This document shows positions 10,750 through 20,267 of a stretch of DNA of 64,000 nucleotides, in pieces. Below the pieces are notes generated by a model. It saw nothing but the letters and a program-made list of their open reading frames with translations, had not been told where the DNA came from and did not search any database. Position numbers and translations under genes: made by a program. Source of the stretch: Paraflavisolibacter caeni (GTDB lineage Bacteria; Bacteroidota; Bacteroidia; Chitinophagales; Chitinophagaceae); NCBI RefSeq assembly GCF_025628885.1, contig NZ_JAOTIF010000002.1, forward strand, positions 496,001 through 560,000, read 5' to 3'. The stretch's first letter is position 1, and the number at the start of each line of letters is the position of its first letter.

Positions 10750-11676
10750 ATGAAACCTTCTTTATTACAACGTGATGTGGTGTGTTTTGGTGAAGTGCTC
10801 TGGGACATTTTACCGGATAAGGCACTTCCGGGTGGTGCGCCCATGAACGTTGCTTATCATTTGAAAAAGCTGGGGACAAACCCGGCAATGATTACCAGGA
10901 TTGGTAAAGATGAATATGGCGAAAAGCTGGTGGAACTGCTTTCTCAAAACAATATCTCTACAGATTATATCCAGGTAGATGACAACCATTCCACAGGGCT
11001 GGTGTACGCTAAGTTGAAAGCTCAGAATGAAATGATATATGACATCGTACAACCGGCTGCCTGGGATTTTATTCAGTGGGATGACCAGTTAAACGAATCC
11101 GTAAAACAGTCAAAATTTTTTGTTTATGGTTCACTTACCTCTCGTGATCAGGTATCCAGAGATACGCTTTACAAATTGCTCGATATCGCAAATGCCAAAG
11201 TTCTGGACATCAACCTTCGGCCACCGCACTTCAACCGTTCGCTGGTTGAGTACTTATTGGGTAAGGCTGATATTTTGAAGCTGAACAATGCTGAACTGGA
11301 ATTGATTACCAGTTGGTACAGCAAATTTCTGCACGCAGAAGACAGAATGAAGCTGTTGCAGGACCGCTTTCATATTGAAACAGTGGTTGTGACCTTGGGT
11401 GATGAAGGGGCAATGCTGCTGGAAAACGATTCAGTGAGCCGTCATCCGGGTTATCATGTACAGGTTGCTGATACCATCGGCAGCGGTGATGCCTTTCTTG
11501 CTGGTTTTATCCATCAAATCATCAAAGGAGCAGCCAGTCAGCAAGCTTTGTCCTTTGCCTGCGGTGCCGGAGCCCTTATAGCCTCCAAGTCGGGCGGATG
11601 TCCTCAATATGAAACTTCTGAGATCCACGCCATGATGCATACTTATTCAAAACAGCAATCCATTTCATCAATTTAA
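10750..11676 (+). CDS. Fructokinase, PfkB/ribokinase family
   Basis: Probable ATP-dependent fructose 6-kinase, making fructose-6-phosphate for PfkA. Length is 308 residues. The sequence opens with VVCFGEVLWD and shows the sugar-binding GGAPMNVA (28-35) and the PfkB signature DTIGSGDAF (241-249) with catalytic base Asp247 and anion hole GSGD. Carbohydrate kinases with GEVLWD and GGAPMNVA starts are usually fructokinases. Placement between a sugar porter and a fructan SusC supports this. The SusC start lies only 11 bases after the stop, so they are surely cotranscribed. Confidence 0.92.
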   Translation: MKPSLLQRDVVCFGEVLWDILPDKALPGGAPMNVAYHLKKLGTNPAMITRIGKDEYGEKLVELLSQNNISTDYIQVDDNHSTGLVYAKLKAQNEMIYDIVQPAAWDFIQWDDQLNESVKQSKFFVYGSLTSRDQVSRDTLYKLLDIANAKVLDINLRPPHFNRSLVEYLLGKADILKLNNAELELITSWYSKFLHAEDRMKLLQDRFHIETVVVTLGDEGAMLLENDSVSRHPGYHVQVADTIGSGDAFLAGFIHQIIKGAASQQALSFACGAGALIASKSGGCPQYETSEIHAMMHTYSKQQSISSI

Positions 11677-11687
11677 AAACTTCAATT

Positions 11688-14600
11688 ATGCGAAAGCTTG
11701 TCTATTTACTGACTGTTCTTTTGTTATCGCTTTGCGCGATTGCACAACAAAGAACAGTTTCAGGAAAAATCACAAACACTACAGGTGAGCCACTTGCAGG
11801 TGCCAGTGTTGCAGAAAAGGGAACTTCCAATGCCGCCTTAACAAAGGCAGACGGTAGTTTCGCTATGATTCTTACTACTGCAGATCCTGTACTGGTTGTT
11901 TCATTTATTGGGTATGAAAAGGAGGAGACGGTTGTAGGAAATTCGGCCGAACTAAATATTCAACTGACACAACAACCCAAAGCCTTAAACACGGTAGTAG
12001 TTACCGGTTATTCTTCACAACGGAAAGCAGATCTAACCGGGGCGGTTTCCGTAGTTAGTCTCTCTGAAGTAAAGGACATCCCTACCGGGAACCCTATGCG
12101 GGCCTTACAGGGCAGAGTTCCCGGCCTTTATGTTGAGGCAACAGGGCAACCTAATGGCAGTAACAGTAAAGTGTTGATCAGGGGGCTGAATACGCTGGGT
12201 GATCCCAATCCGCTTTATATCATTGATGGGATACCAACAAAGGATCCGATGGTGTTTGGCAGTATCAATCCAAGCGCCATTGCATCTGTACAAGTGTTAA
12301 AAGATGCCTCTGCCGCATCTATATATGGTGCCAGGGCTTCGAATGGAGTGATCATTGTTACAACAAAGGATGGAAGAGGACGGGCTGGTCAGGAGCGGGT
12401 AAGTGTTCAATTCAACGCTAGCGTTTCAACACAAACTGAGAAACCCTGGCGGGAAGACGCACTATCTTCCGAAGGAAGGGGACGAGCGCTCTGGCAAGCG
12501 GCTGTAAATGACAAAACCAATCCCAATAACGCCATCTATACATACGACTGGAACGGCGATTACAACAATCCTGTTCTGAATAAAGTAAATATTGCTCCAT
12601 ATGTAGGCGGAGATACGCTCCAGCCTGCAGGTAATACCAATTGGCAGGATGCCAGCTATGAAAGAGCCATTATTGAACAGTACGACCTTTCTCTAACAGC
12701 CGGAACGAACAAAAGCAGTTTACTCGTAAACCTTGGGTACTATAAAAACACAGGTATGCTGGTATATACACATTACCATCGCTATACTACCCGTGTTAAT
12801 GCTTATACAACTTTTTTAGACGGCAAAGTAAAGGTTGGGGAGAATATACAATTGGCAAGATCATCAGAGACCCTTGCCTCTAATGACTTGGGAGGCGTGG
12901 CTACACCTGAACTGGCCGTAACATTAGCTCCAACTATCCCTGTATTCAGAACAGATGGAACTTATGCTGGTCCTATAGGAGCCGGTTATTCAGACAGGAA
13001 TAATCCTGTTCATATGCAGTATATCAACAGGTGGGATAAAAACAACAGGTTGAATATATTGGGTAATGTGTATGCTGAAATCACACCTGTTAAAGGTTTA
13101 GTTCTAAGAACGAGTCTTGGTGCCGACTATACCAATTCGTTATTTAAAAACATAGAGCCTGCTTTCGTGGAAGGTTTTTTAAGTAGGTCGGTAAATAGCT
13201 TGTCAGAGCAACAGGGTAATGACATTACATTAACATGGACCAATACGGCCAATTACCAGTTTACATTACAGAACAAGCATAAACTCAATGCTTTGTTAGG
13301 GACAGAATCTATCCGCGAAGATTTCCAGGGCTTTGGCGCATTTAGGGAAGGATTTGCTGTAGAAGATGAAGATTATTATGTTCTGGATGCTGGTACAGGG
13401 CGAAGCACCAATAATGGATCGGCTACTGGTTATCGCTTGTTCTCTTTGTTTGGTAAAGTCAATTACGCTTTTGGAGACAAATATTTGGCATCAGCCACTT
13501 TAAGACGTGATGGATCTTCCCGCTTTGGTACCGAAAACCAATATGGCTTTTTCCCGGCTTTTACCCTTGGCTGGAGAATTAATAATGAAGAATTCTTTAA
13601 GAATATCGATTACGTTTCCAACCTTAAACTGAGAGCAGGTATTGGCCGTGTAGGCAACCAGGAGATCGGTAACACTGCCCGCTTTGGCTTGTATCAAACG
13701 AACTATGGAACCTTGTATAATAATGGCGTTGGTTTCCCGGGGCAATGGTTGAATGTAGGTTCTGCCTATGATCTTAACGGGCTCAACCAGGGTACCCTGC
13801 CTTCTGGCTATGTACAAGTACAGGGCGAAAATCAAAACCTGAAGTGGGAGTCAACAGACGAATTGAATGTGGGCGTGGATTTCGGTTTATTCAATGAAAA
13901 AATAACCGGTTCGTTTGATTATTTCACCAGGAAAACTAAAGATATATTAATCCAGCCACCTATTGCAGGTGCTGTTGGTGAAGGCCGCGTTAAGTGGCTG
14001 AACGGTGCTTCGAAGAACAATAAAGGTTGGGAACTTCTGTTAGGATACAATAATAAAATTGGTGAATTAAACTATAGCATCAGTGGTAATGCCGCCCATT
14101 TTAAAGATAGAATAACCGAGTTGCCGGAAGAAGTGCGTACTGCCTACCCTGGCAATGTGGAGAAAACCATTGTTGGCCACTCACAGCTTTCTGTTTTCGG
14201 TTATAAAACAGACGGTATTTTCAAAAGCCAGGAAGAAGTGGATAAGCACGCAGCCCAAACAGGTAAAGGTATTGGCAGGATAAAATATGTAGACCTTAAT
14301 GGTGATAATAAAATAGATGCCCTCGATCAAGACTGGTTAGGCACATTGTTACCAAGCCTTGAATATGGTTTCAGGATAGACCTTGACTATAGAAACTTTG
14401 ATCTGTCCATTTTCGGATCTGGTGTAGCAGGTAAGACCGGCTTTGATCCGGCCAGGCAGTTTAATTCTTTCGCCGCAGTGAATCAAAACAATGGTCCTGG
14501 TGTTCTGGATGCCTGGACGCCGAAAAATCCAGATTCGAACACCCCGATGTTATCGCTTGTGAATAGTAATGATGAATTCAGGACTTCTGATTTCTTTATG

Positions 14601-14828
14601 GTCAATGGTTCGTATTTCAAATTAAGGAATGTTCAATTAGGATATACCATGCCAAAATCAGTTACTTCCAAGGTAAAAATGGAAACATTGCGTTTCTACT
14701 TTATTGGTCAAAACCTTTTTGCAATCAAAAGCAATGAATATTTGAGTAAAGATCCAGAAAGGATTGGCGGATTCGCAAACTGGCCTCAACCTACTACGTA
14801 CACTCTTGGCGCTAACCTGACTTTTTAA
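11688..14828 (+). CDS. SusC/RagA-family TonB-dependent transporter, fructan cluster A
   Basis: Outer-membrane importer of fructan oligosaccharides, 1046 residues. Order: signal peptide (MRKLVYLLTVLLLSLCAIAQ), carboxypeptidase-D-like regulatory domain (VSGKITNTTGEPLAGASV to about residue 95), plug domain with GRVPGLYVEATG, IRGLNTLGDPNPLYIIDG and IYGARASNGVIIVTTK, then the 22-strand barrel ending in YTLGANLTF. No STN domain is present, so it should not signal to an anti-sigma factor. The start codon region (ATGCGAAAGCTTGTC) is identical to that of the SusC gene at 23503, pointing to duplication. The fructan assignment rests on neighbours (fructokinase, GH32). Confidence 0.95.
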   Translation: MRKLVYLLTVLLLSLCAIAQQRTVSGKITNTTGEPLAGASVAEKGTSNAALTKADGSFAMILTTADPVLVVSFIGYEKEETVVGNSAELNIQLTQQPKALNTVVVTGYSSQRKADLTGAVSVVSLSEVKDIPTGNPMRALQGRVPGLYVEATGQPNGSNSKVLIRGLNTLGDPNPLYIIDGIPTKDPMVFGSINPSAIASVQVLKDASAASIYGARASNGVIIVTTKDGRGRAGQERVSVQFNASVSTQTEKPWREDALSSEGRGRALWQAAVNDKTNPNNAIYTYDWNGDYNNPVLNKVNIAPYVGGDTLQPAGNTNWQDASYERAIIEQYDLSLTAGTNKSSLLVNLGYYKNTGMLVYTHYHRYTTRVNAYTTFLDGKVKVGENIQLARSSETLASNDLGGVATPELAVTLAPTIPVFRTDGTYAGPIGAGYSDRNNPVHMQYINRWDKNNRLNILGNVYAEITPVKGLVLRTSLGADYTNSLFKNIEPAFVEGFLSRSVNSLSEQQGNDITLTWTNTANYQFTLQNKHKLNALLGTESIREDFQGFGAFREGFAVEDEDYYVLDAGTGRSTNNGSATGYRLFSLFGKVNYAFGDKYLASATLRRDGSSRFGTENQYGFFPAFTLGWRINNEEFFKNIDYVSNLKLRAGIGRVGNQEIGNTARFGLYQTNYGTLYNNGVGFPGQWLNVGSAYDLNGLNQGTLPSGYVQVQGENQNLKWESTDELNVGVDFGLFNEKITGSFDYFTRKTKDILIQPPIAGAVGEGRVKWLNGASKNNKGWELLLGYNNKIGELNYSISGNAAHFKDRITELPEEVRTAYPGNVEKTIVGHSQLSVFGYKTDGIFKSQEEVDKHAAQTGKGIGRIKYVDLNGDNKIDALDQDWLGTLLPSLEYGFRIDLDYRNFDLSIFGSGVAGKTGFDPARQFNSFAAVNQNNGPGVLDAWTPKNPDSNTPMLSLVNSNDEFRTSDFFMVNGSYFKLRNVQLGYTMPKSVTSKVKMETLRFYFIGQNLFAIKSNEYLSKDPERIGGFANWPQPTTYTLGANLTF

Positions 14829-14848
14829 CATTTAAACAGCTATTAATC

Positions 14849-16579
14849 ATGAAACATAATTTCATTAAGATATTATTGGTATCAGCAGTTGTATCGTTTG
14901 CCGGCTGCAAGAAATATCTTGATTTTGAACCGAAAGGTACACTAACAATAGACCAGCTTCAGACTCCTGATAAAGTGGATGCATTGGTAACTGCTGCCTA
15001 TGCTGCTATTGGAAATGATTTTTGGGATGGCTCAATCACTAGCATGTGGGCTTATGGAAGCGTTCGTTCAGATGATGCGTATAAAGGCGGTGGCAGTGTT
15101 GGCGATGTTGGCGAATACAATACTTATGAGCAATATAACCTGGTTACCCCCACCACAATTGGTAATGCAAACAACACATGGACAAGGGCTTATGGCGCTA
15201 TTTCCAGGGCAAATTTTGCGTTGCAGCAATTGGAGAAATTAACGACAGCTGAGATGTCCAATAAAGCAGTACGCCAGGCTGAAGCGCGCTTCCTGCGAGG
15301 CCATATGCATTTTTTCCTGAAGCTGCTCTTTAAGCACATTCCTTATATTGATGAAAAGCTTTCAGAAGCTGAAATACTAGCTACATCTAACCGCAAGTAT
15401 TCCAATGATCAATTGTGGGATAAGATTGCTGAAGACTTTCAATTTGCAATTGATAACTTACCGGAAACGCAGTCTCAGGTGGGCAGGGCTAATAAATGGG
15501 CCGCTAAGGCTTATTTAGCCAAGGTGCGCTTGTACCAGGCATATGAACAGGATGAGAACAATAATGTAACAAATATTAACAAGAACAGGCTTAACGAAGT
15601 GGTTAATTTGACCACAGAAATTATCAATTCTGGTAAATACAGTTTGCAGCCTGATTTCGCGGAGAACTTCCTGTTTGGGTTTGACAATGGGCCTGAATCC
15701 ATCTTTGCTGTCCAATTCTCTATTAACGATGGAACAAGTATTGGTCGTTTAAGTATGGCTACCAGTCTCAATTATAGCCTGGCGCCCCAGTATGGTTGCT
15801 GCTGGTTCCACATTCCATCCCAAAACATGGTGAATGCATTTAAAACAGGTTCTAATGGTCTGCCTCAGTTTGATTCCTTCAATGATGTTGCGTTGACAGA
15901 TGCTGATCTTACTACGAATGGAGCTCCAGTTGATCCTCGTATTGATCATACAGTAGGTATACAGGGACATCCTTTTAAATACAATCCAAATATTCGTTAC
16001 GATCACAGTTGGGAACGGATTGCAGCCTTATATGGTAGTTTTGGAAACATGAAAGAGCAACAGGAAGCTACCAGTCCAAGTTTTAAAAAAGTAGGACCTT
16101 TCTATGGAAGCGCAAAAAACATCGACATTATCCGGTATGCTGATGTGCTTCTTTGGAAAGCTGAAGCTTTGATTGAGTTAGGCAGGCAGAGTGAAGCCTT
16201 ACCGCTGATTAACCAAATAAGAGCAAGAGCTAAAAGCAGCACGCAAAGAACACGATTGGCAAATGGTACAGCTCCTTCCAATTATCGGATTGAGGATTAT
16301 AAGGATGGTGTCAATATTAATTGGACACAGGCCAATGCCCGTAAAGCTTTACAGTGGGAAAGGAGACTGGAATTCGCGATGGAAAGCCCGCGGTTTTTCG
16401 ATCTGGTGCGTTGGGGTATTGCAGCTGAAACATTGAACGCATACCTTGCTGTTGAAAAAACAAGGAGAACGTATCTTTCTGCTGCCAAGTTTACCAAGGG
16501 CAGGGACGAATATTTTCCTATTCCGCAAAAGGAAATTGATTTTACCAAAGGTGTATATACACAGAACCCGGGTTATTAA
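14849..16579 (+). CDS. SusD/RagB-family glycan-binding lipoprotein, fructan cluster A
   Basis: Surface partner of the SusC gene 20 bases upstream, 576 residues. It has a lipoprotein signal peptide with Cys20 (SFAGC), then SusD helices (QAEARFLRGHMHFFLKLLF, YADVLLWKAEALIELGRQ) and the C-terminal LEFAMESPRFFDLVRWGIA and GRDEYFPIPQKEIDF, ending QNPGY. It is a clear paralogue of the SusD at 26559: the last 100 residues share long phrases such as FFDLVRWGIA and KGRDEYFPIPQ. Presumed to bind fructan chains at the cell surface. Confidence 0.95.
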   Translation: MKHNFIKILLVSAVVSFAGCKKYLDFEPKGTLTIDQLQTPDKVDALVTAAYAAIGNDFWDGSITSMWAYGSVRSDDAYKGGGSVGDVGEYNTYEQYNLVTPTTIGNANNTWTRAYGAISRANFALQQLEKLTTAEMSNKAVRQAEARFLRGHMHFFLKLLFKHIPYIDEKLSEAEILATSNRKYSNDQLWDKIAEDFQFAIDNLPETQSQVGRANKWAAKAYLAKVRLYQAYEQDENNNVTNINKNRLNEVVNLTTEIINSGKYSLQPDFAENFLFGFDNGPESIFAVQFSINDGTSIGRLSMATSLNYSLAPQYGCCWFHIPSQNMVNAFKTGSNGLPQFDSFNDVALTDADLTTNGAPVDPRIDHTVGIQGHPFKYNPNIRYDHSWERIAALYGSFGNMKEQQEATSPSFKKVGPFYGSAKNIDIIRYADVLLWKAEALIELGRQSEALPLINQIRARAKSSTQRTRLANGTAPSNYRIEDYKDGVNINWTQANARKALQWERRLEFAMESPRFFDLVRWGIAAETLNAYLAVEKTRRTYLSAAKFTKGRDEYFPIPQKEIDFTKGVYTQNPGY

Positions 16580-16670
16580 TAGTAAATTGCTGATCTCAAT
16601 TCAGGCATTCTTAAATTGCCGGAGTTGAGATCAGTAAAATTTTCTTTTATCATAACGATATGCAACCATT

Positions 16671-17183
16671 ATGAAGAAAGAATTTTCAGTGATAAAATTC
16701 ATCCTTGCATTGTTCGCAGCAGTATTATTGTTTTCTGCAATAGCAAGTGCTCAGACTTCTGTTAAATCCAGAAAGCTTCCGCCATTTAGGATCATGCAAG
16801 CAAATGGGAAATTGTATAAAGCAGAAAACTTGCCTGTAGGGAAACCTATTTTACTAGTTTATTTTTCCCCGGATTGTGATCACTGTCAAAAGTTAATGAA
16901 TGAATTCTTTAAAAGTGCTGAAGATTTTAAGAAGGCATCAATTGTTATGATCACCTATCTACCTGTGGATCGGGTTGCTCAATTTAACAAGGAATATGAG
17001 GTTCAAAGATTTTCCAACCTGGTAGTTGGAACTGAAGGGATGACCTTTCTTGTGCGTAACTATTACAATTTAATGGAAATGCCATTTGCTGCTTTGCACG
17101 ATAAAGATGGAAACCTGGTAAAATCTTATACCAGGAATGTTCCCTTAAAGGAGTTGTCAAATAGTCTTTATCAGCTGAAATAG
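16671..17183 (+). CDS. Periplasmic thioredoxin-like protein in the fructan cluster
   Basis: A 170-residue exported protein. The first 27 residues are a signal peptide (MKKEFSVIKF, a hydrophobic run, then ASAQ). The core is a thioredoxin/TlpA-like fold with the phrase KPILLVYFSPDCDHCQKLM and a CDHC redox site (Cys69, Cys72), followed by FKKASIVMITYLPVD. It lies between SusD and the second sugar porter in the same direction, 91 bases after SusD. A thiol role could be disulfide handling of the secreted or surface fructan proteins. That is inference; the family is broad and the substrate is unknown. Confidence 0.8.
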   Translation: MKKEFSVIKFILALFAAVLLFSAIASAQTSVKSRKLPPFRIMQANGKLYKAENLPVGKPILLVYFSPDCDHCQKLMNEFFKSAEDFKKASIVMITYLPVDRVAQFNKEYEVQRFSNLVVGTEGMTFLVRNYYNLMEMPFAALHDKDGNLVKSYTRNVPLKELSNSLYQLK

Positions 17184-17238
17184 AAAGCCTTACACCTTAT
17201 TCCTTTCAAAAGATATTTACCTTATAAACCTAAACATT

Positions 17239-18618
17239 ATGTATGTAGAAACAAATAAAACTGGTGGAACAGCTTTAGAGACAAGTGAAACTCCAAAAGC
17301 AACAGGTTATGCTGTCCGGGCTTCTCTGATTGCAGCCTTAGGTGGCTTTCTTTTTGGCTTTGAAACTGCCGTGATTTCGGGAGCAGAGAAAACCATTCAG
17401 GAACTGTGGCATCTGAGCTCCGGCTGGTTGGGGTTCACAGTTGCGTCTTCTCTAATTGGAACAGTGATCGGGTCTATTATTGCAGGAATTCCTGCACAGC
17501 GTTATGGAAGAAAGAAAGTATTGACAGTGATTGCGTTCATGTACCTGCTATCAGCTATGGGGTGCGCCTTTACTCCGGTCTGGAGCCTGTTCATCATGTT
17601 TCGTTTTATTGGAGGTGTAGCAGTGGGAGCCTCTTCTGTTGTAGGGCCGATGTATATATCTGAAATTGCTCCGGCAAAGATCCGGGGCAGACTTGCCGGT
17701 TCCTTCCAGGTCAATATAGTAACCGGTATTTTAATTGCTTACCTGGTGAATGTATTATTGAGAGGAGTTGGTGACGATGCCTGGCGATGGATGTTAGGAG
17801 TGATGGCTGTACCTGCATTATTATTTGCCATTTTGTTGCGCACCATTCCTGAAAGTCCGAGATGGCTGGTTTTGAACAACCGGGATGAGGAAGCCCGTGC
17901 CATCTTCGCCAAAACAGGTGAACATAATGCTTTAGCGCTTATCAAAGAAGAACATGAACTCAGTAGGCATGGCACGAAAGAAAGTCTGTTTAATGGTAAG
18001 TACAATAAGCCAATATTATATGCTGTATTGTTGGCCATGTTCAACCAATTGAGTGGGATCAATGCGCTGATTTATTATGCACCCCGCATTTTTGAAATGG
18101 CCGGTTTTGATAAGGCCAATGCTTTTCAACAATCTGTATATATTGGCGCTGCAAACTTGTTGTTTACATTGATTGCCATGAGTGTGATCGATAAGTTTGG
18201 CCGTAAGAAACTATTGTTGATCGGCGCTGCCGGTATGATTGTTTTCCTGGCACTAACGGCCTTTGCATTTAACAGTCCTGGTGGCGGTGGTGCTGCGGTG
18301 ATTGCATACCTCATTGGATTTATTGCCTTCTTTGCTTTTTCACAAGGTGCTGTGATCTGGGTTTTCATTTCCGAAATATTTCCCAACTCGGTCCGTTCAC
18401 AAGGTGGTTCACTTGGCAGTTTTACACATTGGATTATGGCGGCTTTGGTTTCATGGACGTTTCCTGTCATCGTGGAAGGTAGTCCAAAAGGAGGCTTTTA
18501 TTCCTTTATATTTTACAGTGTAATGATGCTGCTCTCCTTCATTTTTATCTGGAGGGTAATGCCGGAAACCAAAGGCAAATCACTGGAACAAATACAGAAG
18601 GAACTGGGCATTCAATAA
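17239..18618 (+). CDS. MFS sugar porter, second copy in the fructan cluster
   Basis: Inner-membrane sugar porter, 459 residues with about 12 membrane segments and a 25-residue polar N-terminal extension. It has the same signature series as the porter at 9341: GGFLFGFETAVISGAE, PESPRWL, FNQLSGINALIYYAPRIF, DKFGRKK and PETKGKSLEQIQ. The Asp in the first-helix GFDTAV is Glu here. Two porters in one cluster may divide substrates, for example fructose versus sucrose or short oligosaccharides, but sequence alone does not decide this. The GH32 gene starts 33 bases after the stop. Confidence 0.9.
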   Translation: MYVETNKTGGTALETSETPKATGYAVRASLIAALGGFLFGFETAVISGAEKTIQELWHLSSGWLGFTVASSLIGTVIGSIIAGIPAQRYGRKKVLTVIAFMYLLSAMGCAFTPVWSLFIMFRFIGGVAVGASSVVGPMYISEIAPAKIRGRLAGSFQVNIVTGILIAYLVNVLLRGVGDDAWRWMLGVMAVPALLFAILLRTIPESPRWLVLNNRDEEARAIFAKTGEHNALALIKEEHELSRHGTKESLFNGKYNKPILYAVLLAMFNQLSGINALIYYAPRIFEMAGFDKANAFQQSVYIGAANLLFTLIAMSVIDKFGRKKLLLIGAAGMIVFLALTAFAFNSPGGGGAAVIAYLIGFIAFFAFSQGAVIWVFISEIFPNSVRSQGGSLGSFTHWIMAALVSWTFPVIVEGSPKGGFYSFIFYSVMMLLSFIFIWRVMPETKGKSLEQIQKELGIQ

Positions 18619-18651
18619 AGATTAAATACACCCTTAGAATAATAATCTTAT

Positions 18652-20169
18652 ATGAAAAGAAGTAAATTATTTATACTAACAATACTGATACAATTTGTTT
18701 TTTCTGGTGCTGACGCACAAACATCTTATGCGGAGCCGTACCGGCCTCAAATTCATTTTACGCCAAAAGAAAAGTGGATGAATGATCCCAATGGTATGGT
18801 ATATCATAATGGTACTTACCACTTGTTTTATCAATACTATCCGGGAGCTACTGTATGGGGGCCCATGCATTGGGGACATGCTACCAGTACTGATCTCATG
18901 CACTGGCAACACCAACCCATTGCCCTGTATCCTGATACTTTGGGATATATATTTTCCGGTAGTGCTGTTGTGGATAAAAACAATACCTCTGGCTTTGGCA
19001 AAAATGGACAGATACCTTTGGTAGCTATCTTCACACACCATGACACTACAGGAGAAAAGAAAGGAAGAAATGATTATCAGAATCAAAGTATTGCTTACAG
19101 CCTCGATAATGGAAAAACATGGACAAAATATGCGGGTAATCCGGTCCTGAAAAATCCTGGTATTGTTGATTTCCGTGATCCTAAAGTGATGTGGTATGAG
19201 CCACAGAAAAAATGGGTGATGACATTAGCCACAAAAGACCGCATCACCTTTTATTCTGCTCCTGATTTAAAAAACTGGAAGAAAGAAAGTGAGTTCGGCG
19301 ATAAGCTTGGAGCACATGGTGGTGTGTGGGAGTGCCCCGATTTATTTCCACTGGATCATAATGGGAAAAAGACCTGGGTGCTGATTGTAAATCTAAACCC
19401 TGGTGGCCCTAATGGCGGCTCTGCAACACAGTATTTCCTGGGCGATTTTGATGGTACAACCTTTACCCCTTCAGATACCGCTACCCGTTGGCTGGATTAT
19501 GGTCCGGATGAATATGCCGGTATCACCTATTCTAATACAGGAGGTCGAAAAATATTCCTTGGGTGGATGAGTAACTGGTTGTATGCAGATAAAGTGCCCA
19601 CAGAAAAATGGAGAAGTGCCATGACTATACCTCGGGATCTGGGGTTGAAACAAATAGACAATAATTTACTGGTTGTATCAAGCCCCTCAAAAGAGTTGAC
19701 CAAAATACAATCCAAATCTGTTGCGCTTCAAAATCTAAATGTTACAAAACCATTTGACCTCTCGACAAAAGTTGGACAAGTATCTATTCCTTGCCGCATT
19801 GATCTGAACATGGATAAAGCTGCAGACTTTTCAATAGTGCTTTCCAATGATAAGGGTGAAGAAGTGTTGATTGGATATGATCATAACAACAGTCAGTATT
19901 TTATTGATCGCACTAAATCAGGTAAGGTTGATTTTCATAAGGAATTTGCAGCCAGGCATGTTGCACCGCGCTTTTTAAAGAACAGCAAAATGGATATGAC
20001 GCTAGTGGTTGACGTAAGCTCAGTTGAAATGTTTGCCGATGATGGCTTGAGCGTGATGACAGAAATATTCTTTCCAACAAAGCCTTTCAATAAAATAAGC
20101 ATTCAATCTGCAGATGGTGTTTTGATCAGAAAACTCAATTATGCACAGCTGAATAGTACAATGAAGTAA
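18652..20169 (+). CDS. Secreted GH32 fructan hydrolase (levanase/inulinase type)
   Basis: Glycoside hydrolase family 32 enzyme that releases fructose from beta-fructans. Length is 505 residues, with a cleavable signal peptide ending GADAQ near residue 23, so it is periplasmic or secreted rather than lipidated. All three catalytic motifs are intact: WMNDPNG with nucleophile Asp45, FRDPK with transition-state stabiliser Asp176, and WECPD with acid/base Glu227. The C-terminal beta-sandwich domain (LVVDVSSVEMFADDGLSVMTE) is present. Last gene of cluster A, facing the GH32 gene on the minus strand across a strong bidirectional terminator. Confidence 0.95.
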   Translation: MKRSKLFILTILIQFVFSGADAQTSYAEPYRPQIHFTPKEKWMNDPNGMVYHNGTYHLFYQYYPGATVWGPMHWGHATSTDLMHWQHQPIALYPDTLGYIFSGSAVVDKNNTSGFGKNGQIPLVAIFTHHDTTGEKKGRNDYQNQSIAYSLDNGKTWTKYAGNPVLKNPGIVDFRDPKVMWYEPQKKWVMTLATKDRITFYSAPDLKNWKKESEFGDKLGAHGGVWECPDLFPLDHNGKKTWVLIVNLNPGGPNGGSATQYFLGDFDGTTFTPSDTATRWLDYGPDEYAGITYSNTGGRKIFLGWMSNWLYADKVPTEKWRSAMTIPRDLGLKQIDNNLLVVSSPSKELTKIQSKSVALQNLNVTKPFDLSTKVGQVSIPCRIDLNMDKAADFSIVLSNDKGEEVLIGYDHNNSQYFIDRTKSGKVDFHKEFAARHVAPRFLKNSKMDMTLVVDVSSVEMFADDGLSVMTEIFFPTKPFNKISIQSADGVLIRKLNYAQLNSTMK

Positions 20170-20191
20170 AGGAATGGGAGATATAGCACAT

Positions 20192-20241
20192 TAGACATGA
20201 AAAAGAGCGTTATGATTATCTAACGCTCTTTTTCATGTCTA
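20192..20241. terminator. Bidirectional intrinsic terminator between the two GH32 genes
   Basis: Perfect 21-bp inverted repeat (20192-20212 with 20221-20241) around an 8-base loop. The arms hold AAAAAGAGCG and CGCTCTTTTT, which gives a T-tract in both orientations. Confidence 0.9.
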
Positions 20242-20267
20242 GCTTATGTTATAAAAGTTTCAAAACT

